Positions 34,143 to 43,514 of a stretch of DNA of 64,000 nucleotides are shown here, one piece after another. The DNA is taken from the NCBI GenBank assembly GCA_014323675.1, contig JACONN010000005.1, positions 496,001-560,000 of the forward strand, written 5' to 3'. The translations under genes were made by a program, and so were the position numbers. Under the pieces are notes generated by a model. It was not told the DNA's origin and searched no databases. It worked only from the letters and a program-made list of their open reading frames with translations. The DNA is from Hormoscilla sp. GM7CHS1pb. Its GTDB lineage: Bacteria; Cyanobacteriota; Cyanobacteriia; Cyanobacteriales; Desertifilaceae. The number at the start of each line of letters is the position of its first letter. The stretch's first letter is position 1.

Positions 34143-36985
34143 ACGATTGGGATTCCGATTTTTTCCAGAACGGTAAACCACCCTAGGGCATTATTTGTTG
34201 TACCCCTGGACCTGGCCCTGTAGCCGTAGCCAAAATTCGATCGTTCTGTATCCTCGATAATCCGAGGCGTAATCACAATCACTACTTCATTGCGGATGTC
34301 CTCACTGTCTCGGCTGCGGAACAGGGAGCCGACGATCGGCAAGTCGCCTAGAATAGGTATTTTCCGCACCAATTCTCTGTCTTGCTCTTGAATTATACCT
34401 GCCAGAATCAAGGTTTGACCATCTCGCAAGCGAATTGTTCCAGAATTCATTTCGCGTTTAGCCGTCAGAAATATCTGCTGCTCGCCCTCTCCTGTATCAA
34501 TGATAGTACTGCCGACAATTGTTGATACATTGGGTACGACATTGAGAGTGATAAAACCATTATCATCAATTCGCTGTATACTTATTGGTAACACAAGCCC
34601 TACATCCTCGAATTCCCTATCTATGTCTGTAGTTGTACCAGCCTCCGTTCTTTCCCTGGTAATTTTCACGTCGATCGGGACTCTTTGTGTCAAGTTCACT
34701 CTCCCTGTTTCCCCTTCTTGTACTGTCAGAGTCGGATCTGTGAGAATCTTGGCATTATTCTCGACAACACTAGCTTGTAACTGTGCTAGGAATTGTTGAG
34801 GATACTGAAACGCTTCGGGCAGTCCGAAGGCAAATTGAGCCGCCCTGCCGATGAAAGGAATTAAACCCGTCGCCTGAGTTCCTACTTGGATCAGCTCGCT
34901 CTCTTCAAACAGGGGTTGAAAAGATCCTCCTGCAAGCGTCAACTGACTGAGAGTTCTGGGAATACCGTTTATATCAAAGAATAAAGGAGATGATGTGGAA
35001 ACTCCAGCATTTCCTGCTACTCCCGTTACGGCGGTTACAGGGTTTCCATTTGGGTTAAGTAAAGGTTGGATTGAGCCAGTAAAACCCTCAATATTGCCTG
35101 GATTAGCTAGCTCGCTAGGAAGCCTGGGATTTCCTTGAAAATCAAAGAATTGCTGGGGAACTCCTGCGGTTCCAGTGGTTCCCACTCTAAATGCTCTGGC
35201 TTGAATTAAATCTCCCTCGGGGCTAATGAAAGGTGCAATATTCCCTCCGCCGATCGTCAGCTCATTAGCCGGTCTGGGAATGCCCTGAGCATCCAGATAG
35301 AGAGGTGCCGATGCGCCAGATGGCAGTTGCTGAGGAGTAATTCCGGTAATTCCAGGGGTAGTGGGCACGCCCCCGGGACTAAAGATGGAACCAGCTTGGT
35401 TAGGACCTACGGATAAGAATTGACCACTGGCGGGGTCGCGTATTTGTTGAGTGCCGTCAGGATTGAGGAAAAGTCGAGGACCGTCATCCTCAAATGGCTG
35501 TTGAGTAAGTGGGTTGGGAAGGATGGGGCGACCAAATCGATTTAATGTTGTGTCCTCAGCTGAAGGTGGTGTAAGTCGCCCAAAATTTGCTACCCCTTGA
35601 CCCCCATCAACCACAAAGAAGGAATCACCAATCCCGAAGGAGAAACTGCTGTTAAAGTTATCTGTCGCTGACAAGTTCACATCAATTATTTTTACATTCA
35701 CTGCTGCTTGGCGACGGCGCAGGTCTTGCTGAGTCAAAAGGGCTGTAGCTATTTCCACTTTTCTGGCTTCCCCGATCAGGGTGATTGCGTTGAGACGGTC
35801 ATCCGTTACCACTGATAACCCTTTTAGTAACAATGCTCCCATCCCTTCTCTAGCGCTCAGGGGTTCAATTACTCTTCTTGTTTTTGATCTGACTACACGT
35901 TCAACTCCCTCTCCCTCAGTTGTTCTGATTGTCTCGGTTATAACTTGTTGGCTGTCAGCTCCCTGAATAGCCAGAAATGCTGCTGCATTCCCTACCAGGA
36001 CTTGATTTAGTCGTAAAGTACGAGTCACTATCTGACTGGCTGCGATCGGCAGTTTTTTGCCCACAAATATTGTCCGCCCTATGCGATTTGCTTCTAAACC
36101 GGTCACCCGGAGGATGTTATTAAACACATCTTGCACTGACTCGTTTTCCACGTACATTGTGATGGTTTGACCTTTTGAAGCCTCTTCTGACCCTTGTGCT
36201 TGACTTTCTTCATCTTCTGTGCTAAATGCCAAATTGAAACCAGCTTCTCTAGCTAGGAGAGCCAATACTTCTTTGACCGGAGCATCCCGCAACTCCAAGC
36301 CCCGCACCACTTCATTACTGCCGAGATTGATGGTACTGGTCGAAGAGTCGATCGTTGAGACAGAAATATCTCCTACCGGAGGGGCGATCGCCCTTGGTCG
36401 CTTGGGCGGTGCCACGTTCTGGGCTTGAGGCCAAACCGGGGATCCGTTCTGGAGCCGGGGCAATTGAACCGGCGATGCGCGACCAGGGGTACGGCGAGTA
36501 GCGCGCCACCCCGACGGCATCGCAGATGTTACTTGTGGCCGGGGAGTAGCAGTGGGAGTAGTGCTTTGGGCCACAATAGTCTGACTTTTGATGCTGAAGG
36601 TCAGACCTGCGGCACCACTATCGATCGCACCGCCTATTATCGGTCCATTTTTCCCGGTCACAGTCACCCGAATGCTGTTGGCATTTTGCTGCTTCACAGT
36701 TACGAGAGCGATGCCTGGGGCCGGGTTATCCTGACTAAAACTGGTGCCATCCGGCAGTCTTAGCTGGGTATTGATGATATCTGCCATCCAGCTGTTGCCG
36801 TTGGGTACTGCGAATACTTGGGGGCGTTTGCCTCCCTTTGTCTCCAGCATCATCTCAATGCCAGCATTTGTCTGGTTTATTCTCACTGCCGTTACCTGGG
36901 TTGGCGCCGCCCAAGCTGGCTGTGTCGCCACCATCACTGCTGCGGCCCCACATAACATCCCCGCCCATCTGGCATATTGTTTCAC
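34067..36985 (-). CDS. pilQ: Type IV pilus secretin PilQ family protein
   Basis: A 972-residue outer-membrane secretin. It has a signal peptide (residues 1-26, ending QPAWA), an AMIN domain (about 30-120; QVTAVRINQTNAGIEMMLET), a Pro-rich stretch, an STN/N0 domain (about 230-310; RDAPVKEVLALLAREAGFNL), N1 (about 330-450) and the secretin channel (about 760-930; VQEGETGRVNLTQRVPIDVK, DVGLVLPISIQRID, RLRDGQTLILAGIIQEQDRE, IPILGDLPIVGSLFRSRDSE). A Gly/Pro-rich roughly 270-residue segment separates N1 from the channel. The last residues (CDLQNLNPKIRSAKLAKITL) are encoded by a MITE-like element. It is the last gene of a pilM-N-O-Q run. Confidence 0.94.
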   Translation of the reverse strand: MKQYARWAGMLCGAAAVMVATQPAWAAPTQVTAVRINQTNAGIEMMLETKGGKRPQVFAVPNGNSWMADIINTQLRLPDGTSFSQDNPAPGIALVTVKQQNANSIRVTVTGKNGPIIGGAIDSGAAGLTFSIKSQTIVAQSTTPTATPRPQVTSAMPSGWRATRRTPGRASPVQLPRLQNGSPVWPQAQNVAPPKRPRAIAPPVGDISVSTIDSSTSTINLGSNEVVRGLELRDAPVKEVLALLAREAGFNLAFSTEDEESQAQGSEEASKGQTITMYVENESVQDVFNNILRVTGLEANRIGRTIFVGKKLPIAASQIVTRTLRLNQVLVGNAAAFLAIQGADSQQVITETIRTTEGEGVERVVRSKTRRVIEPLSAREGMGALLLKGLSVVTDDRLNAITLIGEARKVEIATALLTQQDLRRRQAAVNVKIIDVNLSATDNFNSSFSFGIGDSFFVVDGGQGVANFGRLTPPSAEDTTLNRFGRPILPNPLTQQPFEDDGPRLFLNPDGTQQIRDPASGQFLSVGPNQAGSIFSPGGVPTTPGITGITPQQLPSGASAPLYLDAQGIPRPANELTIGGGNIAPFISPEGDLIQARAFRVGTTGTAGVPQQFFDFQGNPRLPSELANPGNIEGFTGSIQPLLNPNGNPVTAVTGVAGNAGVSTSSPLFFDINGIPRTLSQLTLAGGSFQPLFEESELIQVGTQATGLIPFIGRAAQFAFGLPEAFQYPQQFLAQLQASVVENNAKILTDPTLTVQEGETGRVNLTQRVPIDVKITRERTEAGTTTDIDREFEDVGLVLPISIQRIDDNGFITLNVVPNVSTIVGSTIIDTGEGEQQIFLTAKREMNSGTIRLRDGQTLILAGIIQEQDRELVRKIPILGDLPIVGSLFRSRDSEDIRNEVVIVITPRIIEDTERSNFGYGYRARSRGTTNNALGWFTVLEKIGIPIVNNSSCDLQNLNPKIRSAKLAKITL

Positions 36986-37091
36986 CGTTCCCTCCTGGAC
37001 ACCAATTTCGGCTAATGGCTAATTTTATATCTTTACCTGTTCAATCTTAACAGTCAATAACCATCAACCATAATGCATCTGACAACTTTCA

Positions 37092-37784
37092 TCACTTTTT
37101 CTTTGTCTCCGGTTCTGCTGACGGCAGTTCTGCTGGCATCAGCGCCTGGATTGTCAAGCTTGTGTTCAGCTTTGGCGTCCCCGAGATTGTCAGTCTGCCT
37201 TGGTTATATCTTACCTCCTGACTTGACCTATCCAACTGAGTTCTAAAGTCTTTCACCACCAGCAGCGGCTGCAACCGCTCCATAGTTAGCAACACCGAGC
37301 GAATTTGATCGAAGCTGCCTGTCAACTCCATTTTCATCTCTTTCTGTTTGAGTTTTCCATTTACCAGCGGTCCTAATGACCCATCTGATATCACCTCAGG
37401 AGGTCCACCCTTACTTGGCTCAAACCGCTTCATCTCCGCCTGTCTGGCATCTACTATTCTGTTCATGTCTAGCAGCAATGTCTCTAGAGCTTTTTCCGAG
37501 GCAAATAATGCCGTCACTTCCTCTTTTCGCCTTTGCGCGATCGCCCTTTGGGCCTTAGCCTTTTCCTCCTCTGCTTCTAGAGTCGCTCCTGTTTTTATTT
37601 GTTTCTCTAGTTCTGCCAGCTTCTTTCTCTGCTCTTGATTTTTTTCCCAAGCTGGCTTTACCATAAACCATCCTATCAATGCTGCTACCACCACACCCAA
37701 CAGGCCAATCCCAATTCCTATCAGCTGGTAATTGGGTTTTGACCCTTCTTCTCCTTGCTTTGCACCTACTGCTACTGCCACCAT
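37092..37784 (-). CDS. pilO: Type IV pilus alignment protein PilO
   Basis: A 230-residue inner-membrane protein: one transmembrane helix (about residues 22-44, LIGIGIGLLGVVVAALIGWF), a coiled coil (about 50-100, rich in K/E/Q) and a periplasmic ferredoxin-like domain (MKMELTGSFDQIRSVLLTME). Its position between pilN and pilQ supports the assignment more than sequence does. PilN and PilO form the alignment subcomplex linking PilM to the secretin. Confidence 0.88.
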   Translation of the reverse strand: MVAVAVGAKQGEEGSKPNYQLIGIGIGLLGVVVAALIGWFMVKPAWEKNQEQRKKLAELEKQIKTGATLEAEEEKAKAQRAIAQRRKEEVTALFASEKALETLLLDMNRIVDARQAEMKRFEPSKGGPPEVISDGSLGPLVNGKLKQKEMKMELTGSFDQIRSVLLTMERLQPLLVVKDFRTQLDRSSQEVRYNQGRLTISGTPKLNTSLTIQALMPAELPSAEPETKKK

Positions 37785-37798
37785 TTTTCTTCTCCTGT

Positions 37799-38584
37799 TT
37801 ATTCCCTAATTCTTTGCAAATTTTCGATCCTATTTACCAATCCCACTGCTCCTTTCCTTTCTAGTTCTGCCAGGATTTCTTCAGCTGGAGCATCTGACAA
37901 GAATGTGCGGATTTTGTATCCGACCACCGGTGGCAGTTCCACCTTGATCTGACTTCTTTCGGGAACTTTCACCCTTATGGGGTTTTTTCTCATTCTCGTT
38001 GACACCAGTTCCGTCTCTTTCCCGTTTAGAAAACTCGATTTTGTCAGCAGCAGCATAAAATCGTTCACATCATTATATGATTTCGCCAATCCCGTAATTT
38101 CAATTCCCACTTTTCTAATCTGAGTCGGCTTTTCTTTTCTGTTCTTTGCTGGAATTCTCGTTACCACTTCTACCTGTTTCAGTTCTTCTATTTGCACGCT
38201 CCCTGGCGTCCGATCGCGGATTTCCTGCAACAATGCTGACCAAGGTTTGATCTGATTAAACACCGTTGCTAGCGCTTCCGTCTGTTTCTCTATCTCCTCT
38301 GTCTCTTTTTTTATTGCTGCGATTTTATTCTTTTTGGCCTCTATCTGTTTTATACTCCTATCAGCTTGCCCCAACTGTTTTTCCAATTTGGCATTCTCGG
38401 GATCCAAGTAGTATATTTTTATCCCCAAAGCACCACCCACTAGCACTGCTGCCACCATCAAACCCACCGCCACTGGCGCTAGATCTTTGGGATTTATTTG
38501 GGAGCTCGTTCCCGTCCCCGTCTCTTTCTTTGGTTGTTGATATTCTGGTCTGTCTTTGAGAAAATTAATTTCTAGGCTATACAT
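37799..38584 (-). CDS. pilN: Type IV pilus assembly protein PilN
   Basis: A 261-residue bitopic protein. The conserved N-terminal INFLKDRP motif (the PilM-binding INLLP-type peptide) is at residues 6-13. A single membrane helix spans about 36-57, followed by a coiled coil (LEKQLGQADRSIKQIEAKKN) and a periplasmic domain with VGIEITGLAKSYNDVNDFML. It starts 12 bp after pilM, consistent with one operon. Confidence 0.92.
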   Translation of the reverse strand: MYSLEINFLKDRPEYQQPKKETGTGTSSQINPKDLAPVAVGLMVAAVLVGGALGIKIYYLDPENAKLEKQLGQADRSIKQIEAKKNKIAAIKKETEEIEKQTEALATVFNQIKPWSALLQEIRDRTPGSVQIEELKQVEVVTRIPAKNRKEKPTQIRKVGIEITGLAKSYNDVNDFMLLLTKSSFLNGKETELVSTRMRKNPIRVKVPERSQIKVELPPVVGYKIRTFLSDAPAEEILAELERKGAVGLVNRIENLQRIRE

Positions 38585-38596
38585 GCTGTTCGCACC

Positions 38597-39709
38597 TCAA
38601 CTTACAAAACGTAATCCTAATCCCAATGCTACCCCTAAACCCGGTCTTTGGCTAGGGGGGATTTCTGTCTCTAGCTCTAAAGATAAGACCTCGATCGGGT
38701 CCACAAACGAAGTTGGTACCGACAATCTCTGAGTGAAGAATTCATCCAATTGTCCAATACCAGCACCCGGTCCTGCTAGTAGCAGTTGAGCCACTTCCTG
38801 ATTTTCCCCTTGATTGACGTAGAAATCAATCGATCTACGCAATTCATCTGCCAATTCTCCCAATACTCTAATCATAGCAGCTGCACCGGGATTTGTGCCT
38901 GTCATCCCAGTGCGCACCGTATCTACCGGTGTTGTCGGAATCGACATTCCTTGCAGCAATTCCGTATTCCTCGAAGGCGGTAGGTTCATCGCTTGGGATA
39001 GGGCCGTCTGAATTTGGGCCGTCCCCAGCGGTACTGTCCGCGAAAACTGCGGCACCCCATTTACTGCGATCGCTATTTCCGTCCCCTCATATTCTATATT
39101 CGCGATCGCCACTGCTTCTGAGGGCGCAAATTGCCGCAATTGTTCTCTGATTGTCCTTATCAAAGCAAAACTGCTAATTTCTAAAATATCTAGTTGCAAC
39201 CCTGCCTGTTCAAATGTATTGATGTAGTTATCTGTCACTTCCTTGCGTGTTGCCACTAGCAGCACCCGCACTTTCTCTATCCCATCGTCATCTATCATCA
39301 GATCCAGCTTTTGATAATCTACATCTGCTTCTTCCCTAGGAAACGGCAAATATAAACCTGCTTCCTGGTTCAGTACCATTTCCCGCAGTTCATTGTCGTC
39401 CAATTCTGCTGGCACTGGGATTAAGCGGGTTACTGCTTCCCTTCCCGATACTGCTGTTGCCGCATTTTTGACCTTTATCTTATTTTCTTCCAGCACTGTC
39501 TGAATCACTTGCGCCATTTCTGGCGCATCTACGATCTGTCCCTCTTCATATACCCCTTCTGGCACCTCCGCCGAGTGTAAATTGATTAACTTATATCCTG
39601 GACCTTTTTTGCTCATACGGACTATATTCACTTTCTCTGGCGTCAGTTCCACTCCTATTCCTTGAGGACGTTTTTCTAATAAACCCTTGAGGAAATTAAC
39701 CATATTCAC
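38597..39709 (-). CDS. pilM: Type IV pilus assembly protein PilM
   Basis: A 370-residue actin-like ATPase that docks on PilN at the cytoplasmic face. It has GVELTPEKVNIVRMSKKG (phosphate-1-like strand), AVSGREAVTRLIPVPAELDD, LYLPFPREEADVDYQKLDLM, NIEYEGTEIAIAVNGVPQFS and LLLAGPGAGIGQLDEFFTQR. The start may be MNMVNF (39709) or the third-codon Met. It begins 17 bp downstream of folC on the same strand. Confidence 0.94.
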   Translation of the reverse strand: MNMVNFLKGLLEKRPQGIGVELTPEKVNIVRMSKKGPGYKLINLHSAEVPEGVYEEGQIVDAPEMAQVIQTVLEENKIKVKNAATAVSGREAVTRLIPVPAELDDNELREMVLNQEAGLYLPFPREEADVDYQKLDLMIDDDGIEKVRVLLVATRKEVTDNYINTFEQAGLQLDILEISSFALIRTIREQLRQFAPSEAVAIANIEYEGTEIAIAVNGVPQFSRTVPLGTAQIQTALSQAMNLPPSRNTELLQGMSIPTTPVDTVRTGMTGTNPGAAAMIRVLGELADELRRSIDFYVNQGENQEVAQLLLAGPGAGIGQLDEFFTQRLSVPTSFVDPIEVLSLELETEIPPSQRPGLGVALGLGLRFVS

Positions 39710-39726
39710 AATTCCCTATTTACAAT

Positions 39727-40961
39727 TTACCACTCACTCCCTAGGAAATTACCTACAAGATAGAGAGAACCTGACAATACTGTTAAGTTTTCTGAATCTG
39801 TCACCGCTGCTTCTAGACCTGCCATCGGGTCTAGACATGCTTGACAACCCCCCAACTTTGTGCATATACTCTGAGCTAGGGTTGCTAGCTGTTGTGGATC
39901 GGCTCCACGAGGATCTGGTACTGGCACTAGATATAACTTGTCCGCCGGACGGAGTAGTGAAGAGAATATTTCTCCATGATCTTTGGTGGAGAGCATCCCT
40001 ATTACCCAGCTTACTCCTTGGCAGTCGAGATTGTCAACATACTGGCGTAATGCTGCTGCTGCGGCCCCGTTATGGGCTCCATCGATTAATATGGGATGGT
40101 TGCGCCAGGTTGTCCATTGGATCCGCCCTGGCCAGCTGGTTTTTGCCATTCCTGACTGATGGCCTCGGCGGAAATGTCCCATCCTTGCTGCCCGAGGATT
40201 TGCAGACAGGCGATCGCCAGTGCCGAATTGGCCAACTGCATGTCTCCCAGTAAGGGCAAGGGATATTTCCTACCTTGATATGCTGCCCAGCCTGGTTCTA
40301 AGTATACTGCCAGTTCCGGATAAATAGCGGGACAGTCTAGTGCTGCTATTCTCTGTTTTACCACAGCCATTGCGGCTGGTGGCAGTTGTCCGATGACTGC
40401 TGGACATCCTGGTTTCAGGATCCCGGCTTTTTCTCTGGCAATGTCAGCTAGGGTAGGACCGAGGACTTGCCAATGTTCCCGACTGATGGTGGTGATGATG
40501 GTGACCAAGGGGCGATCGCATACATTTGTAGCATCCAATCTTCCCCCTAATCCTACTTCTATCACAGCTATATCGCATTGTTCTTGGGCAAAGTACAGCC
40601 AGGCCGCAGCGGTCAATACTTCAAACTGAGTGGGTGACTCTTCTCCTAGGAAGATCGCATCAATGACTTGTAACAGTAGTTGCTGGAGTTTTTCCGAGGC
40701 GATGGGCTGTTCTTTAATACATATACGTTCCGTCCAATCCACTAAATGAGGCGAAGTATAGCGTCCGACGCGATAACCTGCCTGGGTCAATACTGCCGAC
40801 AGATAGGCGCAAACAGATCCTTTTCCATTCGTACCCGCCACGTGAATAATTGGGACTTGCTGATGGGGATTTCCCTTCGCAGCTAATAGCTGGTGCATTC
40901 GTTCTAGTCCCAGGCGGACGCCAAAATGTTGAAATGGTTTGAGGATTTCCTGAATATCCAA
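39727..40961 (-). CDS. folC: Folylpolyglutamate/dihydrofolate synthase (frameshifted)
   Basis: A Mur-ligase-family enzyme adding glutamate to (dihydro)folates. Frame 1 carries FGVRLGLERMHQLL, the P-loop HVAGTNGKGSVCAYLSAVL, YTSPHLVDWTERI, VEVGLGGRLDATN-type sequence and TREHWQVLGPTLADIAREKA. Frame 2 continues WRNHPILIDGAHNGAAAAAL and VIGMLSTKD to the C terminus. The switch occurs in an A5 run (T5 at 40140-40144) that needs six bases; total length would be about 411. It precedes pilM by 17 bp. Confidence 0.9.
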
Positions 40962-41310
40962 AATTTACTTCTCTACTGGTAAATTATTACTATCTTGACA
41001 TTTGCTCAGAACATTAACGATATTATCAGTCAACCGCATCTCCTATCCTCTTTTAAATATATCTCGTCAATACATTGCTAGGGATTATTCTTAACATACT
41101 ACTGCATTAAAATAGTTAAAATAGTCTAACTATTTAGGACCAAATTCTTGGGCTATTTTTACCAACTGTAACATTAAATATACAATCAAAGACGAATCTA
41201 GATTTTTGAGTAATGAGTTGGTCTAACTTTAAGCACGCACTGATAAATTTCTACAGCAGTTCGATCGTTTAGGGTAAGTACACGCTTCGCTAATTTTGTC
41301 TACATTATTC

Positions 41311-41339
41311 TTGACAAAAACACATAATTATAGTATAAT
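41311..41339 (+). promoter_or_regulatory. Perfect sigma-70 consensus promoter
   Basis: TTGACA (41311-41316), a 17-bp spacer, then TATAAT (41334-41339). Transcription would start near 41347 and run to the right, antisense to the gene fragment at 41382-41552. No convincing ORF or known RNA follows; a short-transcript gene is possible. Confidence 0.65.
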
Positions 41340-41381
41340 TATCAGGTAGGTAGTACACATCCGATAAGTAGTCATGCAAAA

Positions 41382-41552
41382 TTATTTAGGAAACTCCAAG
41401 TGTTGCTGCCCTTGGATGTTGGCCTGGAATACTTGGAACCGGCGACCAATTTGCGTTACTCCAATCTCCGGTGGTAGCAATTTATCTATTTTAGCCTGCT
41501 CCAAGATCTGTGCTATGGCAATAATACGGAAATTATCGAATATTTTGATTAC
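41382..41552 (-). pseudogene. Gene fragment, conserved-looking C terminus without a start
   Basis: The minus strand is open for 57 codons ending IGRRFQVFQANIQGQQHLEF PK stop, with a plausible protein-like composition (IIAIAQILEQAKIDKLLPPE). There is no ATG, and the frame is closed upstream by TAG at 41553-41555, about 25 bp from a MITE-like element (41580-41714). I do not recognise the family. Probably the 3' remnant of a gene interrupted by that element. Confidence 0.4.
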
Positions 41553-41579
41553 CTATAAGAATCCCGTTCGTACTGAGTC

Positions 41580-41714
41580 TTACCCAAAATATGAGAGATG
41601 TGTAGGTTTTTGGGCAACAAGAGCGCAACTCAACTGTGCATCTAGATCTAGTTGCTGTAGCTGCTCTACTGATAAGTACCTAGAGCTTGGTCGCTGTAGA
41701 ACAGATTTTGGGTA
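41580..41714. repeat. MITE-like element with 11-bp perfect TIRs
   Basis: TTACCCAAAAT (41580-41590) and ATTTTGGGTAA (41704-41714) are perfect terminal inverted repeats. The left part (GTTTTTGGGCAACAAGAGCG) is echoed at about 4490-4517 (GTTTTTGGGCAACAATTGCA), indicating a second, partial copy. Confidence 0.6.
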
Positions 41715-41938
41715 AAGGAATGAGGGGGAGAGGGGGAGAGGGGGAGAGGGGAGAGGGACTGACCAGTGACCCAAATAAGGAATGAGGATTTCTACTAAGG
41801 TGTACAAGATTCGCTCTTTACGCCCTAGCTTACAGAACTTTAGGGCTTCTCGAATAAACATCTTGTTTAATCGGAGTTCCTAAGTGCTAAATTTCCACCG
41901 GATTTCAACCTGGCCTTACTGGTCACTGGTCACTGACA

Positions 41939-42058
41939 CTAGGCTTCCTTATTCAAAAAGTTCTGGAGCTGCTCGATCGCAATTTTACCGATCCTTAAAA
42001 ATGCCCAGCTGCCCGCCACGAAAATGGGCAGCAAAACTACTATAATCCGCCAGTCCAT
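41939..42058 (-). CDS. psbY: Photosystem II protein Y
   Basis: A 39-residue single-helix protein. It begins MDWRIIVVLLPIFVAGSWAF and continues as an amphipathic tail (IAIEQLQNFLNKEA). The MDWR start, one transmembrane helix and Q-F-L-N end match cyanobacterial PsbY, a small subunit at the periphery of PSII near cytochrome b559. The ATG at 42058 has GGGAGGAC about 10 bases upstream. It lies between a repeat-rich gap and the gamma-carbonic-anhydrase gene, all on the minus strand. Confidence 0.88.
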   Translation of the reverse strand: MDWRIIVVLLPIFVAGSWAFLRIGKIAIEQLQNFLNKEA

Positions 42059-42098
42059 GTTCTGTTGTCCTCCCAAGTTTAAGTTTTTTTAATCATTC

Positions 42099-42866
42099 TC
42101 ATATTATTATATTATTGACCCAACTGAGCGAGATTTTCACAATTGAGATTGCCCTGCGCAGCGGAGGGGGCGTTACCCGGGGAGCTGGTCCCCCCCCTCG
42201 TTCCCACGGCTCTGCCTGGGAACGTGCGAGTAGGGCCCCTGTGCGTACTTGATACAGCCTGGCAGTACGAGTAGTGCGCCCTTTAGACATCGAACGGGGG
42301 ACACAGCCCAGTTCAATGGGGCTGGGAGAACCCCGGTTGGTCCCTTTGCCAGCATGCACCAGCGCCAGCTGTTGATAATGCTGAGCATGTTCGATCAGTT
42401 CTTTTGCTTTCGTTGGGGAAACCTCCCGTACCCACTGAGCTGGAACCCCCAGCACCAGGGAATGAGGCGGCACATCCTTGGTCACCACCGCACCTGCACC
42501 GATGATGCTACTGGACCCTACCCGCACTCCATTGAGTACCACCGCACCAATACCAATCAGACTACCCCGTTCAATATAGGCACTGTGAATCACTGCCCGA
42601 TGACCCACCGTGACATAATCGGCTATTATCGTCGGCCGATCGGGGTCGCCATGTAAAATCGCCCCATCCTGAATATTTGTACATTCTCCAATTTCTATCC
42701 GTTCCACATCCCCCCGTACCACGGCTCCATACCAGATGCTCGCACCGGCTCCTATCTGCACCCAGCCCATCACCGTGGCATTTGCCGCCACAAAAGCAGC
42801 AGGAGATAAATCTGGAGTTGGCCAAGAGGAAATCTGGTTTTCAGATGCGGTGGTGAAACTTCTCAT
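42099..42866 (-). CDS. Gamma-carbonic anhydrase family protein with repeat-derived tail
   Basis: Residues about 1-175 are a left-handed beta-helix of hexapeptides (AAFVAANATVMGWVQIG, IWYGAVVRGDVERIEIG) with the metal-binding pattern HGDPDR ... VGHRAVIHSAYI. This class includes gamma-carbonic anhydrases and YrdA/PaaY-like proteins; catalytic activity is not assured. The family normally ends near HAGKG; here the frame runs another roughly 80 residues through dispersed repeats (RSQAEPWERGGG and Arg/Pro-rich sequence). The tail looks acquired by repeat insertion that removed the normal stop. Confidence 0.85.
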   Translation of the reverse strand: MRSFTTASENQISSWPTPDLSPAAFVAANATVMGWVQIGAGASIWYGAVVRGDVERIEIGECTNIQDGAILHGDPDRPTIIADYVTVGHRAVIHSAYIERGSLIGIGAVVLNGVRVGSSSIIGAGAVVTKDVPPHSLVLGVPAQWVREVSPTKAKELIEHAQHYQQLALVHAGKGTNRGSPSPIELGCVPRSMSKGRTTRTARLYQVRTGALLARSQAEPWERGGGPAPRVTPPPLRRAISIVKISLSWVNNIII

Positions 42867-42894
42867 AATAGCAATCGCTGCAACAGGTGAATGG

Positions 42895-42946
42895 TCGATA
42901 TTTCCTGGATGCCATCACGGAGCGAAGAGCAGCCAGGAAATATCGA
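42895..42946. repeat. 14-bp perfect inverted repeat upstream of divergent genes
   Basis: TCGATATTTCCTGG (42895-42908) and CCAGGAAATATCGA (42933-42946) flank a 24-nt loop. It lies between the gamma-carbonic-anhydrase gene (minus) and the TIGR02652-type gene (plus), so it could be an operator or a repeat remnant. Confidence 0.55.
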
Positions 42947-43034
42947 AGTAAAATTGGCAATAGGTTAGAATGCCCCTAGTTATAAGAAAACAACTGGTAG
43001 CAGGTGCAGAGTTCATTATGCTCTTGAGTGCCCG

Positions 43035-43514
43035 ATGATCAATCCAGGATTACAATACCCCATATTTGGGGCAGAGATTCAATGCCCACATTGCCGCCAG
43101 ATGATACCAGCGTTGACCCTGATGGATAGTTATCTATGCCCCCGTCATGGTGCATTTGAGGCAGACCCGAAAACCCGTGAACTCGTCCACCTCCAGTCAG
43201 GGCGTCACTGGCGTCGCTGGAACGACCAATGGTATCGGCAGCATACCCATCCCGATGGGATTAGGTTTGAAATCCACGAAGCCCTCGATCGGCTCTATAC
43301 TCAAGGATACCGGGCAACGCGAGTGATTATTGCAATGCGCTATAAAGAGTTGATTGGCTCCTATCTAGAACTTAGCATCCCTTGGCGCCCCCAGATAGAA
43401 CCACAGCCACTCCAGCTTTATGGTTTGCCAGTCTCCTTTAGTCCAGACCCGGCAGATGAACCTTGCTGGGAAGTAATAAATTTTGACTTAGAAAAAGAAC
43501 CGGGCACGCGGTAG
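43035..43514 (+). CDS. TIGR02652-type cyanobacterial protein, C terminus truncated
   Basis: A 159-residue protein with an N-terminal zinc-ribbon-like IQCPHCRQMIPAL ... YLCPRHGAFEADP and a conserved body (SGRHWRRWNDQWYRQHTHPD, YTQGYRATRVIIAMRY). It resembles the cyanobacterium-specific TIGR02652 family of unknown function (from memory). It ends EPGTR at 43514. The displaced native ending EPGTPVRYPYFRLFE stop is found at 43916-43960 after a 417-bp insertion flanked by 16-bp direct repeats. That native stop overlaps the VOC gene start. Confidence 0.8.
   Translation: MINPGLQYPIFGAEIQCPHCRQMIPALTLMDSYLCPRHGAFEADPKTRELVHLQSGRHWRRWNDQWYRQHTHPDGIRFEIHEALDRLYTQGYRATRVIIAMRYKELIGSYLELSIPWRPQIEPQPLQLYGLPVSFSPDPADEPCWEVINFDLEKEPGTR

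Noticed and set aside
41374..41715. A 113-codon plus-strand ORF after the perfect promoter
   Set aside because: Cys-rich, low-quality composition; it crosses a MITE-like element and lies antisense to a better coding-like fragment.
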